From Parcubacteria group bacterium GW2011_GWA2_36_10 (lineage in GTDB: Bacteria > Patescibacteriota > Patescibacteriia > UBA1558 > GWA2-36-10): a DNA stretch of 13,468 nucleotides. Below, piece by piece: positions 1 through 5,907 of this stretch. A model generated the notes under the pieces. That model saw only the letters and a list, made by a program, of their open reading frames with translations. It was not told the origin of the DNA and made no database searches. Where the stretch lies: contig LBRC01000014.1 in assembly GCA_000991205.1 (NCBI GenBank), forward strand, positions 1 to 13,468. Direction: 5' to 3'. How positions within the stretch are numbered: the stretch's first letter is position 1; each line of letters opens with the position of its first letter. The translations under genes were made by a program, and so were the position numbers.

Positions 1-1888
1 GATCTTTTCGACGGATCTCGCTCGGTCCCGTGCCCTGCGTCACATCAGCCACTTCTTTAGCTACATCAGAGCCTGAAGCCACCACCACGCCAATATCAGC
101 TGCTTTCAAAGCTGGCGCGTCATTGACACCGTCACCAGTCATAGCAACTACTTCACCTTTGTCTTGCCAAGCCTTAATAATGCGCAATTTATCCGCTGAA
201 GTGACTCGGGCATACACTTGGATCTCGGTGATTCTTTTGGCTAATTCTTCGTCGCTAAAATTTAACAAATCATCACCATCAATAATATCTTCGACCTGAA
301 CTTTCAAATCTAGGTCATTGGCTATTTTATGAGCGGTAAATTTATTATCCCCCGTGATAATCACAGTCTTGATACCAGCCTGTAAAGCAGCCTGTAAAGT
401 CGCTCTAGTGTCAGGCCTTAAAGGATCAGACAAAGCCATCAGACCCGCAAACACAAAATCATTGGGCTTAATTTTATATTCCGCTAAATCAAGCGTCTTG
501 CGCGGAATCAATTTATACGCTGCTGCTAAGACACGCAAACCATCAGAACTCAAGTCCGTACTGACTTGTAAAAAACTTTTTCTTTTAGCGGAATTTAAAA
601 CTTGGGTATTTACATGCTGTAAATAATGATCGGAAAACTGTAAAACTTTTTCTACCGCACCTTTGATAAACAAAATATCATTTTTATCATCATAGCTATG
701 ACGAGTAATCATGTATTTATAGCGTGAATCAAAAGGCAACTCTTGTTTGCGTTGAAATCTTTTGTCTAGCTTTTGGCTATGCTTATTTAAAATACCAAAT
801 AATAGTAAAGCTTTTTCCGTCGGACTACCCAAAATCTCCCAATCTTCTCGAGCTAAATTCAGATTAGCTACTTGCGCGTTGTTACACAAAAAAGCAATTT
901 CCGTTAATCTCACTATTTCTGGATCAGTCAAAACTTCACGAAACAGCTGACTATCTAAAGCTAATAAATGTTTGTTAGTAAAAATTATGCCCAAAGTCAA
1001 AATCATCGTCACCCCAATCACCAGACCTTCAGGAATCGCTGAAACAGCCAAAGCCACCGCTACACTAAACATCGTGAGCCAATCTTGACCTTCTAATAAT
1101 CCCAAAATAAAAATCAAAACCACGATCGCCACAATGACTTTGGTAATATTTTTAGCAAAATTGTCTAGATTTTTCTGTAAAGGCGTACGCTCTTCTTTAG
1201 TCTCCGCTAATAAACTAGCGATTTTACCGATTTCCGTCCGATTATCGATAGCTACCACCACACCGCTCGCTCGTCCCTCCACTGCCAAGGTTCCCATCAA
1301 AGCTAGATTAGTTCTTTCCGCTAAAACAGCACCCTTATCTAAAATTTTTATCTGCTTATCTTGTGGCCAAGACTCACCAGTCAATGGTGCTTCGTTAGTT
1401 TTAAAATCAATCACTTCAAATAACCTAATATCGGCCGGCACCCGATCACCAGCCGTCAAATAAACTATGTCGCCAGCTACTAAATCTTGACTTAAAATTT
1501 TGACTTGTTTTCCATCTCTTAAAACCAAAGCCTCCGGCTTCACCACGGATTTTAATTTCTCTAAAGACAGATTAGCTTTTTTCTCTTGCACAAAACCAAT
1601 CACGACGTTCAAAATCACCGCTGCAAAAATAACTCCGGCATCAACAAATTCTTTAAAAACTAAACTAACAATAGCCGCGATTAACAGCACATAAACCAAA
1701 GCACTTTTGAATTGCCCAAAAAACAAAGCTACTAGCGAAAACTTTTTTCCAGTTGCTAAAATATTTTGTCCAAATTTTGCTTGTCTTTTTTTGGCTTCCT
1801 GACTACTTAAACCACTTTTACTACTATTGAGAATTTTAAAAGTTTCCTCAAGCTTTAAATTATGCCAAAGAGTTTTTTCTTTATTCAT
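1..1888 (-). CDS. P-type cation (probably Ca2+)-transporting ATPase, 3' end beyond window, catalytic segment apparently deleted
   Basis: I translated the minus strand from ATG at 1886-1888; it stays open for 629 codons to the left edge. Family hallmarks: an N-terminal cation-ATPase domain (starts MNKEKTLWHNLKLEE), actuator-domain TGES at residues 170-173, the M4 PEGL at 286-289, a KGA nucleotide-binding motif, TGDN at 512-515 and the hinge TGDGVND at 584-590. Enzymes of this family pump cations across the membrane through an aspartyl-phosphate intermediate. The DKTGT motif that supplies this Asp, normally about 40 residues after PEGL, is absent: the sequence goes from M4 (..ILTLG, 297-300) straight to IIFTNKHLLALDS and the N domain, with the frame kept. 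As read, the protein could not be phosphorylated. The last dozen residues before the edge also stop matching the family. It may be an inactive paralogue, a recent pseudogene or an assembly collapse. The family call is firm; Ca2+ specificity is inferred. Confidence 0.88.
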   Translation of the reverse strand, partial: MNKEKTLWHNLKLEETFKILNSSKSGLSSQEAKKRQAKFGQNILATGKKFSLVALFFGQFKSALVYVLLIAAIVSLVFKEFVDAGVIFAAVILNVVIGFVQEKKANLSLEKLKSVVKPEALVLRDGKQVKILSQDLVAGDIVYLTAGDRVPADIRLFEVIDFKTNEAPLTGESWPQDKQIKILDKGAVLAERTNLALMGTLAVEGRASGVVVAIDNRTEIGKIASLLAETKEERTPLQKNLDNFAKNITKVIVAIVVLIFILGLLEGQDWLTMFSVAVALAVSAIPEGLVIGVTMILTLGIIFTNKHLLALDSQLFREVLTDPEIVRLTEIAFLCNNAQVANLNLAREDWEILGSPTEKALLLFGILNKHSQKLDKRFQRKQELPFDSRYKYMITRHSYDDKNDILFIKGAVEKVLQFSDHYLQHVNTQVLNSAKRKSFLQVSTDLSSDGLRVLAAAYKLIPRKTLDLAEYKIKPNDFVFAGLMALSDPLRPDTRATLQAALQAGIKTVIITGDNKFTAHKIANDLDLKVQVEDIIDGDDLLNFSDEELAKRITEIQVYARVTSADKLRIIKAWQDKGEVVAMTGDGVNDAPALKAADIGVVVASGSDVAKEVADVTQGTGPSEIRRKD

Positions 1889-1899
1889 AAATTATCTTT

Positions 1900-1927
1900 A
1901 TTATACCAGAAATTCTCTAATCAAGAA
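1900..1927 (-). promoter_or_regulatory. Extended -10 promoter of the ATPase gene, near-leaderless
   Basis: Read on the minus strand there is a perfect TATAAT (1900-1905) preceded by TGG, an extended -10 (1906-1908). A weak TTCTTG (1922-1927) lies 16 nt upstream. Only 11 nt separate the -10 box from the ATG, so the predicted transcript would begin a few bases before the start codon with no room for an SD. This indicates leaderless or near-leaderless translation. Confidence 0.6.
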
Positions 1928-1937
1928 AATGTTTTCT

Positions 1938-1952
1938 CAACCCGACGGGTTG
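1938..1952. repeat. Short GC hairpin abutting the argS promoter
   Basis: CAACCC and GGGTTG form a 6-bp stem around GAC, ending one base before the argS -35 box. A T-rich run follows, so it resembles a weak terminator, but no plus-strand gene lies upstream to terminate. It may belong to the set of GC hairpins that sit just upstream of promoters in this window. Confidence 0.4.
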
Positions 1953-1953
1953 G

Positions 1954-1982
1954 TTGATTTTTTTCTAAAAGCTAAGTAGAAT
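1954..1982 (+). promoter_or_regulatory. Probable sigma70 promoter of argS
   Basis: TTGATT (1954-1959) and TAGAAT (1977-1982) are separated by exactly 17 nt. Transcription would start near 1989. A GAGGG at 1996-2000, about 12 nt before the ATG at 2013, may act as a distant SD. Confidence 0.5.
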
Positions 1983-2012
1983 TAGCTATATAAAAGAGGG
2001 TAAAAAAACTTT

Positions 2013-3833
2013 ATGACCACACTAGAACAAATTAAAGCCAACTTAAAAAAACAAATTGATTTAGCCTTTCAGCTTGATTGGCCGATAAATCAGCTTGATT
2101 TAGACTTACCACCAAATGAAAATCTTGGTGATTATGCTTTTGCTTGTTTTGAATTAGCCAAATTTTTAAAACAAAACCCAGTTGAAGTAGCCAAAACTTT
2201 AAGTGAAAAATTCCAAGCCGACGATTTAATCTCACAAGTAGAGTTTGCTGGGCCGTATTTGAATTTAAAACTAGCCACAGAAAACTTTGTAAAAAATGCT
2301 TTAGCGGAAATAAATAGCCAAACAAATTTTGGCTACCATGATTTTGGCAAAAAACAAAAGATCATGATAGAATTTTCTGGACCAAATACTAATAAGCCAC
2401 AACACCTTGGTCATGTGCGTAATGACATCTTAGGCCAAACTTTAGTCAATCTTTATCGCGCTTGTGACTTTGAAGTGATTCCGGTCAATATCATCAATGA
2501 TCGTGGCATTCACATCATCAAAAGCATGCTGGCTTGGCAAAAATGGGCTAACAACGAAACACCGGAAACTAGCCAGACTAAAGGTGATCATTTTGTAGGT
2601 ATTTACTATGTCATGTTTGAGCAAGCTTTAAAAGCCGAGAAAAATGAATATTTAGCTAAAAATAAGCTTGACTACCAAAAGCTTGAAGAATTAGCGCAAA
2701 GAAAAGTTGATAACGAATTTTTAGCACAATCACCTTTGATGCAAGCAGCACATGCCATGCTCATCAAATGGGAGGCAAATGATCCGGCTGTTAGAGATTT
2801 ATGGAAAACCATGAATAACTGGGTTTATGCTGGCTTTGCCGAAACTTATAAAAATCTTGGCGTCAGTTTTGATAAAGTTTATTATGAAAGCGAAACTTAT
2901 TTATTAGGTAAAGATTTAGTAAAAATTGGTTTAGAAAAAAATGTTTTTTTCAAAAAAGAAGATGGCTCTATCTGGATAGATTTAACGGCTGACAAATTAG
3001 ATGAAAAGTTGGTCTTGCGTGCTGACGGCACCTCTGTCTATATCACACAAGATTTAGGTACAGCTAAAAATCGTTTCGATGAATTTGAGTTTGATAAAAT
3101 GATTTATGTGGTGGCCAATGAACAAAACTATCATTTTCAAGTGTTATTTTTGACTTTAAAAAAATTAGGTTTTGCTTGGGCAGAAAACTTGCACCATTTG
3201 GCTTACGGCATGGTCAATTTACCAGACGGTAAAATGAAGTCTCGTGAAGGTAATGTCGTCGATGCGGATAACTTGATCATCGAAATGGAAGAAAAAGCAA
3301 AAGTTATTATTAGCCAAGCGGAAAAGCAAATTAGCCATGATCAAGCAAGTATTGAAGAAATTTCTCAAACTGTTGGTTTAGGAGCTTTGAAATTTTTTAT
3401 CTTGGGTGTCAATCCTCAAAAAGACATGATCTTTGATCCGCAAGCTTCCATTTCTTTTGATGGCTACACTGGACCATTTGTCCAATATACCCATGCTCGT
3501 ATCCAAAATATTCTAAACAAAGCAAATAAAAAAATAGACTACAATTTTAGTTTAGATTTTAAAATAGAAGTCAGCGAGAAAAAACTAGCTAAAATATTAT
3601 TAAACTTTCCTGAAACTATCAAAAAATCAGCTCTAGAATATAACCCTAGCCTAGTCACTCAATACTTATTTGAATTAGCTAAAACTTTTAATAATTTTTA
3701 TCAGCTTCACTCTGTCTTACAAACTGAAAATAAGAATCAACAAAATTTCCGCTTAAATCTTTGCCAAGTAAGTGCCAAAGTCTTAAAAACTGGTTTAGGC
3801 TTTTTGGGTATCCAAGCACCCGACAAGATGTAA
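2013..3833 (+). CDS. argS: Arginyl-tRNA synthetase
   Basis: This 606-aa class I aminoacyl-tRNA synthetase charges tRNA-Arg with arginine in the cytoplasm. The N-terminal ~105 residues match the additional tRNA-D-loop-binding domain (LPPNENLGDYAFACF). The HIGH signature reads HLGH at residues 131-134, following SGPNTNKPQ. The KMSKS loop reads KMKS at 407-410, followed by REGNVV. The DALR-type anticodon-binding domain starts around GPFVQYTHAR and runs to the end. The length is normal for the family. The gene is monocistronic, with its own promoter and a terminator 9 nt after the stop codon. Codons are strongly A/T-ending (about 9 of the first 30 third positions are G/C), which sets the resident base composition. 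An atypical KMSKS is common in ArgS and does not imply loss of function. Confidence 0.97.
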   Translation: MTTLEQIKANLKKQIDLAFQLDWPINQLDLDLPPNENLGDYAFACFELAKFLKQNPVEVAKTLSEKFQADDLISQVEFAGPYLNLKLATENFVKNALAEINSQTNFGYHDFGKKQKIMIEFSGPNTNKPQHLGHVRNDILGQTLVNLYRACDFEVIPVNIINDRGIHIIKSMLAWQKWANNETPETSQTKGDHFVGIYYVMFEQALKAEKNEYLAKNKLDYQKLEELAQRKVDNEFLAQSPLMQAAHAMLIKWEANDPAVRDLWKTMNNWVYAGFAETYKNLGVSFDKVYYESETYLLGKDLVKIGLEKNVFFKKEDGSIWIDLTADKLDEKLVLRADGTSVYITQDLGTAKNRFDEFEFDKMIYVVANEQNYHFQVLFLTLKKLGFAWAENLHHLAYGMVNLPDGKMKSREGNVVDADNLIIEMEEKAKVIISQAEKQISHDQASIEEISQTVGLGALKFFILGVNPQKDMIFDPQASISFDGYTGPFVQYTHARIQNILNKANKKIDYNFSLDFKIEVSEKKLAKILLNFPETIKKSALEYNPSLVTQYLFELAKTFNNFYQLHSVLQTENKNQQNFRLNLCQVSAKVLKTGLGFLGIQAPDKM

Positions 3834-3842
3834 ACAACAAAT

Positions 3843-3871
3843 AAAAAAATAGCCCACAAGGCTATTTTTTT
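3843..3871. terminator. Bidirectional terminator shared by argS and tRNA-Lys
   Basis: A perfect 12-bp stem (seven A's plus TAGCC, paired with GGCTA plus seven T's) closes a 5-nt loop. Because the stem is A-rich on one side and T-rich on the other, it ends in a U-tract on both strands. It serves argS from the left and the tRNA gene from the right. Confidence 0.9.
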
Positions 3872-3884
3872 GTTGATTTAAAAA

Positions 3885-3961
3885 TGGTGCGCCCAGCAGG
3901 ATTCGAACCTGCGACCGTTTGCTTAAAAGGCAACTGCTCTACCAGGCTGAGCTATAGGCGC
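3885..3961 (-). tRNA. tRNA-Lys (anticodon UUU), CCA encoded
   Basis: The minus strand folds as a cloverleaf. The acceptor stem GCGCCTA pairs with TGGGCGC, the D arm is GCTC...GAGC, the anticodon loop is CTTTTAA with anticodon TTT at 3925-3927, and the T arm is GCAGG-TTCGAAT-CCTGC. The discriminator A and a genomically encoded CCA (3885-3887) follow. The outermost anticodon-stem pair (27-43) reads G-A, a mismatch. The gene is driven by the perfect promoter at 4052-4080 and ends at the bidirectional terminator. Confidence 0.95.
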
Positions 3962-3997
3962 ATATTAAAGATAAATTAAATTGTAAATTTTAAGTGT

Positions 3998-4037
3998 GGC
4001 TAGAGCTACCTGCCTGCCGGCAGGCAGGTAGGCGCAT
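3998..4037 (-). repeat. Second copy of the tRNA-Lys 5' end, split by a palindrome
   Basis: On the plus strand the 15 bases gagctataggcgcat at 3949-3963 (start of tRNA-Lys plus two upstream bases) recur at 4003-4037. There they are split exactly between gagcta (4003-4008) and taggcgcat (4029-4037) by 20 inserted bases. Similarity continues with GGCT on the other side, allowing one extra base. The copy sits closer to the consensus promoter than the intact tRNA does, as though the original tRNA start had been there. Confidence 0.75.
4006..4031. repeat. Perfect 26-bp palindrome (CPR-type short palindromic repeat)
   Basis: CTACCTGCCTGCC is followed directly by its reverse complement, with no loop. 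The inner 20 bp (4009-4028) is the inserted part; the outer CTA/TAG comes from the tRNA-derived target, which is itself symmetrical there. From memory, CCTGCC/GGCAGG palindromes of this kind recur in many CPR genomes; genome-wide copy number cannot be checked here. It would form a strong hairpin in the leader of the tRNA-Lys precursor. Confidence 0.85.
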
Positions 4038-4051
4038 AAAATACGGGTTTC

Positions 4052-4080
4052 ATTATATGGCAATGGTCATGTTTTGTCAA
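4052..4080 (-). promoter_or_regulatory. Perfect consensus sigma70 promoter for tRNA-Lys
   Basis: Read on the minus strand, TTGACA (4075-4080) and TATAAT (4052-4057) are separated by exactly 17 nt. The predicted start near 4045 gives a leader of about 84 nt before the mature tRNA, unusually long and occupied by the palindrome. Its -35 box lies 6 nt from the -35 box of the divergent unit A promoter. Confidence 0.8.
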
Positions 4081-4085
4081 TAACG

Positions 4086-4120
4086 CTTGCCAAAATAAAT
4101 AATCTTTACTAAACTTAAAT
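4086..4120 (+). promoter_or_regulatory. 35-bp promoter repeat, copy 1 (unit A)
   Basis: This 35-bp block is repeated exactly at 5300-5334. It contains TTGCCA (4087-4092), a 17-nt spacer and TAAACT (4110-4115), a plausible sigma70 promoter. A short RNA-like unit with a terminator follows each copy, which supports the promoter reading. Transcription would start near 4122. Confidence 0.6.
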
Positions 4121-4206
4121 CTCACGTTGGTGAGGATCTTCAAGAACGAGACTTGGAGACCTCCAAACAACCACCAGCAGGTCGCCAGAAATGGCAAGGA
4201 GCAATC

Positions 4207-4251
4207 ATGCGAAAACGCCTGCACACCATGGAGCCCATCGAGCAGATCTAG
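4207..4251 (+). CDS. Micro-ORF of unit A, 14 aa, unknown
   Basis: ATG follows AAGGAG (4196-4201) with the same 5-nt gap used by other cassette ORFs. The peptide is MRKRLHTMEPIEQI. In the same frame its RLHTMEPI codons align loosely with PLRSTVSL of the unit B ORF, and both end in Glu-x-Ile followed by TAG in the context GATCTAGC. It reads as a shortened relative of the B ORF. A longer ORF in another frame (ATG at 4191) has a poorer SD and runs through the terminator, so I prefer this one. The function is unknown and translation is uncertain. Confidence 0.35.
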   Translation: MRKRLHTMEPIEQI

Positions 4252-4292
4252 CGCCATCAAATGCTAGAGTCTTCTCTGAAGAACTCCACGCA

Positions 4293-4323
4293 AGGCCGTC
4301 TCTAGGGACGGCCTCTTTTTTTT
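4293..4323 (+). terminator. Terminator of unit A
   Basis: AGGCCGTC pairs with GACGGCCT around a 6-nt loop, followed by C and eight T's. The stem end and tail (GGCCTC plus T8) are the same as in unit B. Confidence 0.9.
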
Positions 4324-4339
4324 ACATTTTAACCTCTTT

Positions 4340-4382
4340 AAAATCCCCACCATCCCCGCGAATGCGGGGACCAGGGGTTTTT
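4340..4382. repeat. REP-like two-part GC hairpin
   Basis: The inner stem TCCCCGC/GCGGGGA has the tetraloop GAAT (4353-4370). An outer stem, AAAA-T-CCCC against GGGG-TTTTT, is separated by short internal loops. The same 7-bp inner stem recurs at 8969-8985. It could act as a back-up terminator after unit A or be a short dispersed repeat; it lies 7 nt upstream of the next promoter. Confidence 0.6.
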
Positions 4383-4389
4383 GCACTTA

Positions 4390-4418
4390 TTGTCTAATTT
4401 ATCAAAAAATGATAAATT
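4390..4418 (+). promoter_or_regulatory. Promoter with embedded operator-like palindrome, for the 4451 gene
   Basis: TTGTCT (4390-4395) and TAAATT (4413-4418) are 17 nt apart, with an extended -10 TGA. A perfect inverted repeat, AATTTATCA-AAAAA-TGATAAATT (4396-4418), fills the spacer and the -10 box. A dimeric repressor bound there would block the promoter; that role is inferred from position and symmetry only, and AT-rich palindromes can arise by chance. Confidence 0.45.
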
Positions 4419-4450
4419 ATAGTTAATATTAAAACTTAAATTAAAACATT

Positions 4451-5239
4451 ATGAGTAACCCATTTGAAGATCAAGCAACTACCCTAAGCCAAGAAGTACC
4501 AACAGAAACGCCAGAAGTAGAAAAAACTGAAGCGGAAAAAATCCAAGAACAAACAGCCCAAGTTTTTGGCTGGATACAAGAACAAAAATCAAAAAGACGC
4601 AATCCTATCTCAAGCACAGTATCCGCTGATTACACCATGGAAAGAGCTGGCAAAACAGCAGAAGAGCTAAAACTAGCTATCAGTAGCGCTATGGCCATCA
4701 CTGGTCACCACGCATTTATACGTGTACTTCAACATTCAGAAAAAGCACAAGCTAGATTAAATCAACCAGGAAAAGAACAAGATTTGAGTCATTTTAACAT
4801 TCAAAAAACAGCCCTAGAAGAAACAGAAAGAACCGTGCCTGGCTCTTATTTGAGTGACCCTAGTCAAGGAGCTATCACAAGAAACGCCTTTGAAAAAGTT
4901 CATTCGATGGAAGAAATAAAAGAGCCGGAAGATTACGTCAAAGAAATGGCTTTATGTATAAATGAAGATTTAGAAAATATATTAAAAAGAAGAAAAGAAG
5001 GTGATAAAGATTTCACTGGAAGTCCAGAAGAACTTGCTACTAATATATTAAATAATTATTCTTCTATAAAAATCTTAAAAAGTTTTGGTGAATCTGCTAG
5101 TAGGCTAGATTTTTGGGACATAAAACAATTAGTGGAATCAGTTATAAATGAATTGATGACAAACTTTAAACAACAACTCAACTCTGAGACTGAAAAAGGG
5201 GCTATAAATGAAACTCGAGACAGAATAGCTAGTATATAA
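4451..5239 (+). CDS. Unrecognised 262-aa soluble, charged protein
   Basis: I do not recognise a family. The first ~45 residues are acidic and low in complexity (QEVPTETPEVEKTEAEK), probably disordered. The rest is mostly charged and likely helical, for example EELKLAISSAMAITGHHAFIRVLQHSEKA and later KEMALCINEDLENILKRRKEG. There is no signal peptide or membrane segment and no obvious catalytic motif. Codon use is AT-rich like the resident genes and unlike the GC-rich units on each side. The start is the first ATG after a good promoter; no SD is visible in the AT-rich leader. A terminator follows 20 nt after the stop. Exact 35-bp repeats lie at 4086-4120 and 5300-5334, bracketing this gene together with unit A. 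It is probably a lineage-specific CPR protein. Confidence 0.75.
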   Translation: MSNPFEDQATTLSQEVPTETPEVEKTEAEKIQEQTAQVFGWIQEQKSKRRNPISSTVSADYTMERAGKTAEELKLAISSAMAITGHHAFIRVLQHSEKAQARLNQPGKEQDLSHFNIQKTALEETERTVPGSYLSDPSQGAITRNAFEKVHSMEEIKEPEDYVKEMALCINEDLENILKRRKEGDKDFTGSPEELATNILNNYSSIKILKSFGESASRLDFWDIKQLVESVINELMTNFKQQLNSETEKGAINETRDRIASI

Positions 5240-5259
5240 TTATTTATACTTATTTTATC

Positions 5260-5295
5260 AAAAGACCATCGGCATATACCGAGGGTCTTTTATTT
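5260..5295 (+). terminator. Terminator of the 4451 gene
   Basis: AAAAGACC pairs with GGTCTTTT (5260-5267 with 5284-5291), enclosing a second stem TCGG/CCGA around CATATA. A T-rich tail follows. It may work in both directions. Confidence 0.85.
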
Positions 5296-5299
5296 CTCT

Positions 5300-5334
5300 C
5301 TTGCCAAAATAAATAATCTTTACTAAACTTAAAT
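5300..5334 (+). promoter_or_regulatory. 35-bp promoter repeat, copy 2 (unit B)
   Basis: Identical over 35 bp to 4086-4120, with TTGCCA, a 17-nt spacer and TAAACT. It directly follows the terminator of the 4451 gene. After the repeat, A and B diverge but still share CG[AT]GACTTGGA in the leader. Confidence 0.6.
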
Positions 5335-5442
5335 GGCGTGACTTGGATGATGAGTCTATCAAACCTTTGAAGTTTGAAAAAACTCTCTCCAATAGCATTT
5401 TTGCCAACAGTGTTTCCAGTAAGAGGTGAAAGGAAGCATGCC

Positions 5443-5559
5443 ATGAGCAACCATTCCCCGCCCCTGCGTTCCACGGTCAGCCTCTGCGCCAAGACGAACC
5501 TGGTGATGTCCAAGAAGGACGGCGCCAGCAAGAAGACGGAAATGACCGAGTGGATCTAG
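5443..5559 (+). CDS. Micro-ORF of unit B, 38 aa, unknown
   Basis: ATG at 5443 is preceded by AAAGGA with an 8-nt gap. The peptide begins MSNHSPPLRSTVSLCAK, has a Lys-rich middle and ends TEMTEWI. By hand count, G/C occupies 34 of 37 third codon positions, against about 15 of 37 first and 18 of 37 second positions. This strong three-base periodicity supports real coding, with codon use opposite to the resident genes. In-frame extension upstream to TTG at 5374 (61 aa) is possible but has no SD. There is no signal peptide or membrane span. The function is unknown. Confidence 0.5.
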   Translation: MSNHSPPLRSTVSLCAKTNLVMSKKDGASKKTEMTEWI

Positions 5560-5599
5560 CTACACGCACATGCTAGAACCTCTGCGATCATGACCTCCA

Positions 5600-5631
5600 A
5601 GGCCATCCCCCAGGGATGGCCTCTTTTTTTT
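5600..5631 (+). terminator. Terminator of unit B
   Basis: AGGCCATCCC pairs with GGGATGGCCT across a tiny loop, followed by C and eight T's. The GGCC stem base and CTC-T8 tail match the unit A terminator, while the middle of the stem differs in a pair-preserving way. Confidence 0.92.
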
Positions 5632-5658
5632 GCTAAAAACCCCTGCTTTTATAGGGGC

Positions 5659-5687
5659 TTGACAAGATTTGAATTGTATGCTATCAT
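5659..5687 (+). promoter_or_regulatory. Strong promoter of unit C
   Basis: A perfect TTGACA (5659-5664), a 17-nt spacer and TATCAT (5682-5687) with an extended -10 TGC. Immediately upstream, CCCCT and AGGGG (5640-5657) can pair. The predicted start is near 5694. Confidence 0.8.
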
Positions 5688-5760
5688 ACTCCATTACCTG
5701 ATCTTTCGACGAGTATGAGCCATGTAGGCTCTACTCACATCTCCAATTCTGGAGGACATC

Positions 5761-5847
5761 ATGCGCCACTGCAATTCCCCGCCGCCCCTCACCAATCTGA
5801 GCGGCATCTACACCACCAATTCCGGCCTGCTGACCCCGACCTCCTGA
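5761..5847 (+). CDS. Micro-ORF 1 of unit C, 28 aa, unknown
   Basis: A perfect GGAGG (5751-5755) sits 5 nt before the ATG. The peptide begins MRHCNSPPPLTNLSGIY and ends LLTPTS. G/C is found at 24 of 27 third codon positions. It shares the SPP[P]L stretch with the unit B ORF and the L-S-G-I-Y-T-T-N-S stretch with LCGADYTNS of unit D; the DNA for tyrosine through serine (TACACC...AATTCC) is also conserved. It may be a real micro-peptide or a leader peptide acting on the downstream hairpin. Confidence 0.45.
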   Translation: MRHCNSPPPLTNLSGIYTTNSGLLTPTS

Positions 5848-5907
5848 CCTTTCGGCGCCGGCCGGACTCCAGCTCAAACACTGCTGTGACAAGCAACGCT
5901 GGAGTCC

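Larger units (their letters stand above)
4122..4323 (+). other. Small GC-rich transcription unit A
   Basis: A unit of about 200 nt bounded by the promoter repeat and a strong terminator. It begins with a small hairpin (CTCAC-GTTG-GTGAG, 4121-4134), then a second one (TTGGAG-AC-CTCCAA, about 4153-4166), then an SD and the 14-codon ORF. Just past the stop codon, CTAGC (4248-4252) can pair with GCTAG (4263-4267), and unit B has the same arrangement. It could be a micro-peptide mRNA or a structured small RNA. Confidence 0.5.
5336..5631 (+). other. Small GC-rich transcription unit B
   Basis: A unit of about 295 nt between promoter copy 2 and a strong terminator. The first ~90 nt are AT-rich and open in one frame, with no ATG, ending in TGA at about 5427-5429 just before the SD of the second ORF. 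That upstream frame contains LSNSIFANS, which resembles short stretches in units C and D. The second half is GC-rich and holds the 38-codon ORF. The stop region GATCTAGC, then ATGCTAGA 10 nt later, mirrors unit A. Confidence 0.5.

Noticed and set aside
4261..4305. Second tiny ORFs after the TAG stops (4261 in A, 5570 in B, 6378 in D)
   Set aside because: They have no SD, differ in length, and the A copy overlaps the terminator. The conserved ATGCT may be an RNA element instead.
4191..4397. A 68-codon open frame through unit A
   Set aside because: It runs through the unit A terminator and the following hairpin, and its SD is weaker than that of the 4207 ORF.
5420..5450. GGAAGCA in unit B as a possible SRP (4.5S) RNA core
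   Set aside because: The 3-bp stem and GNRA tetraloop expected before this motif are missing, and the region carries a coding signal.
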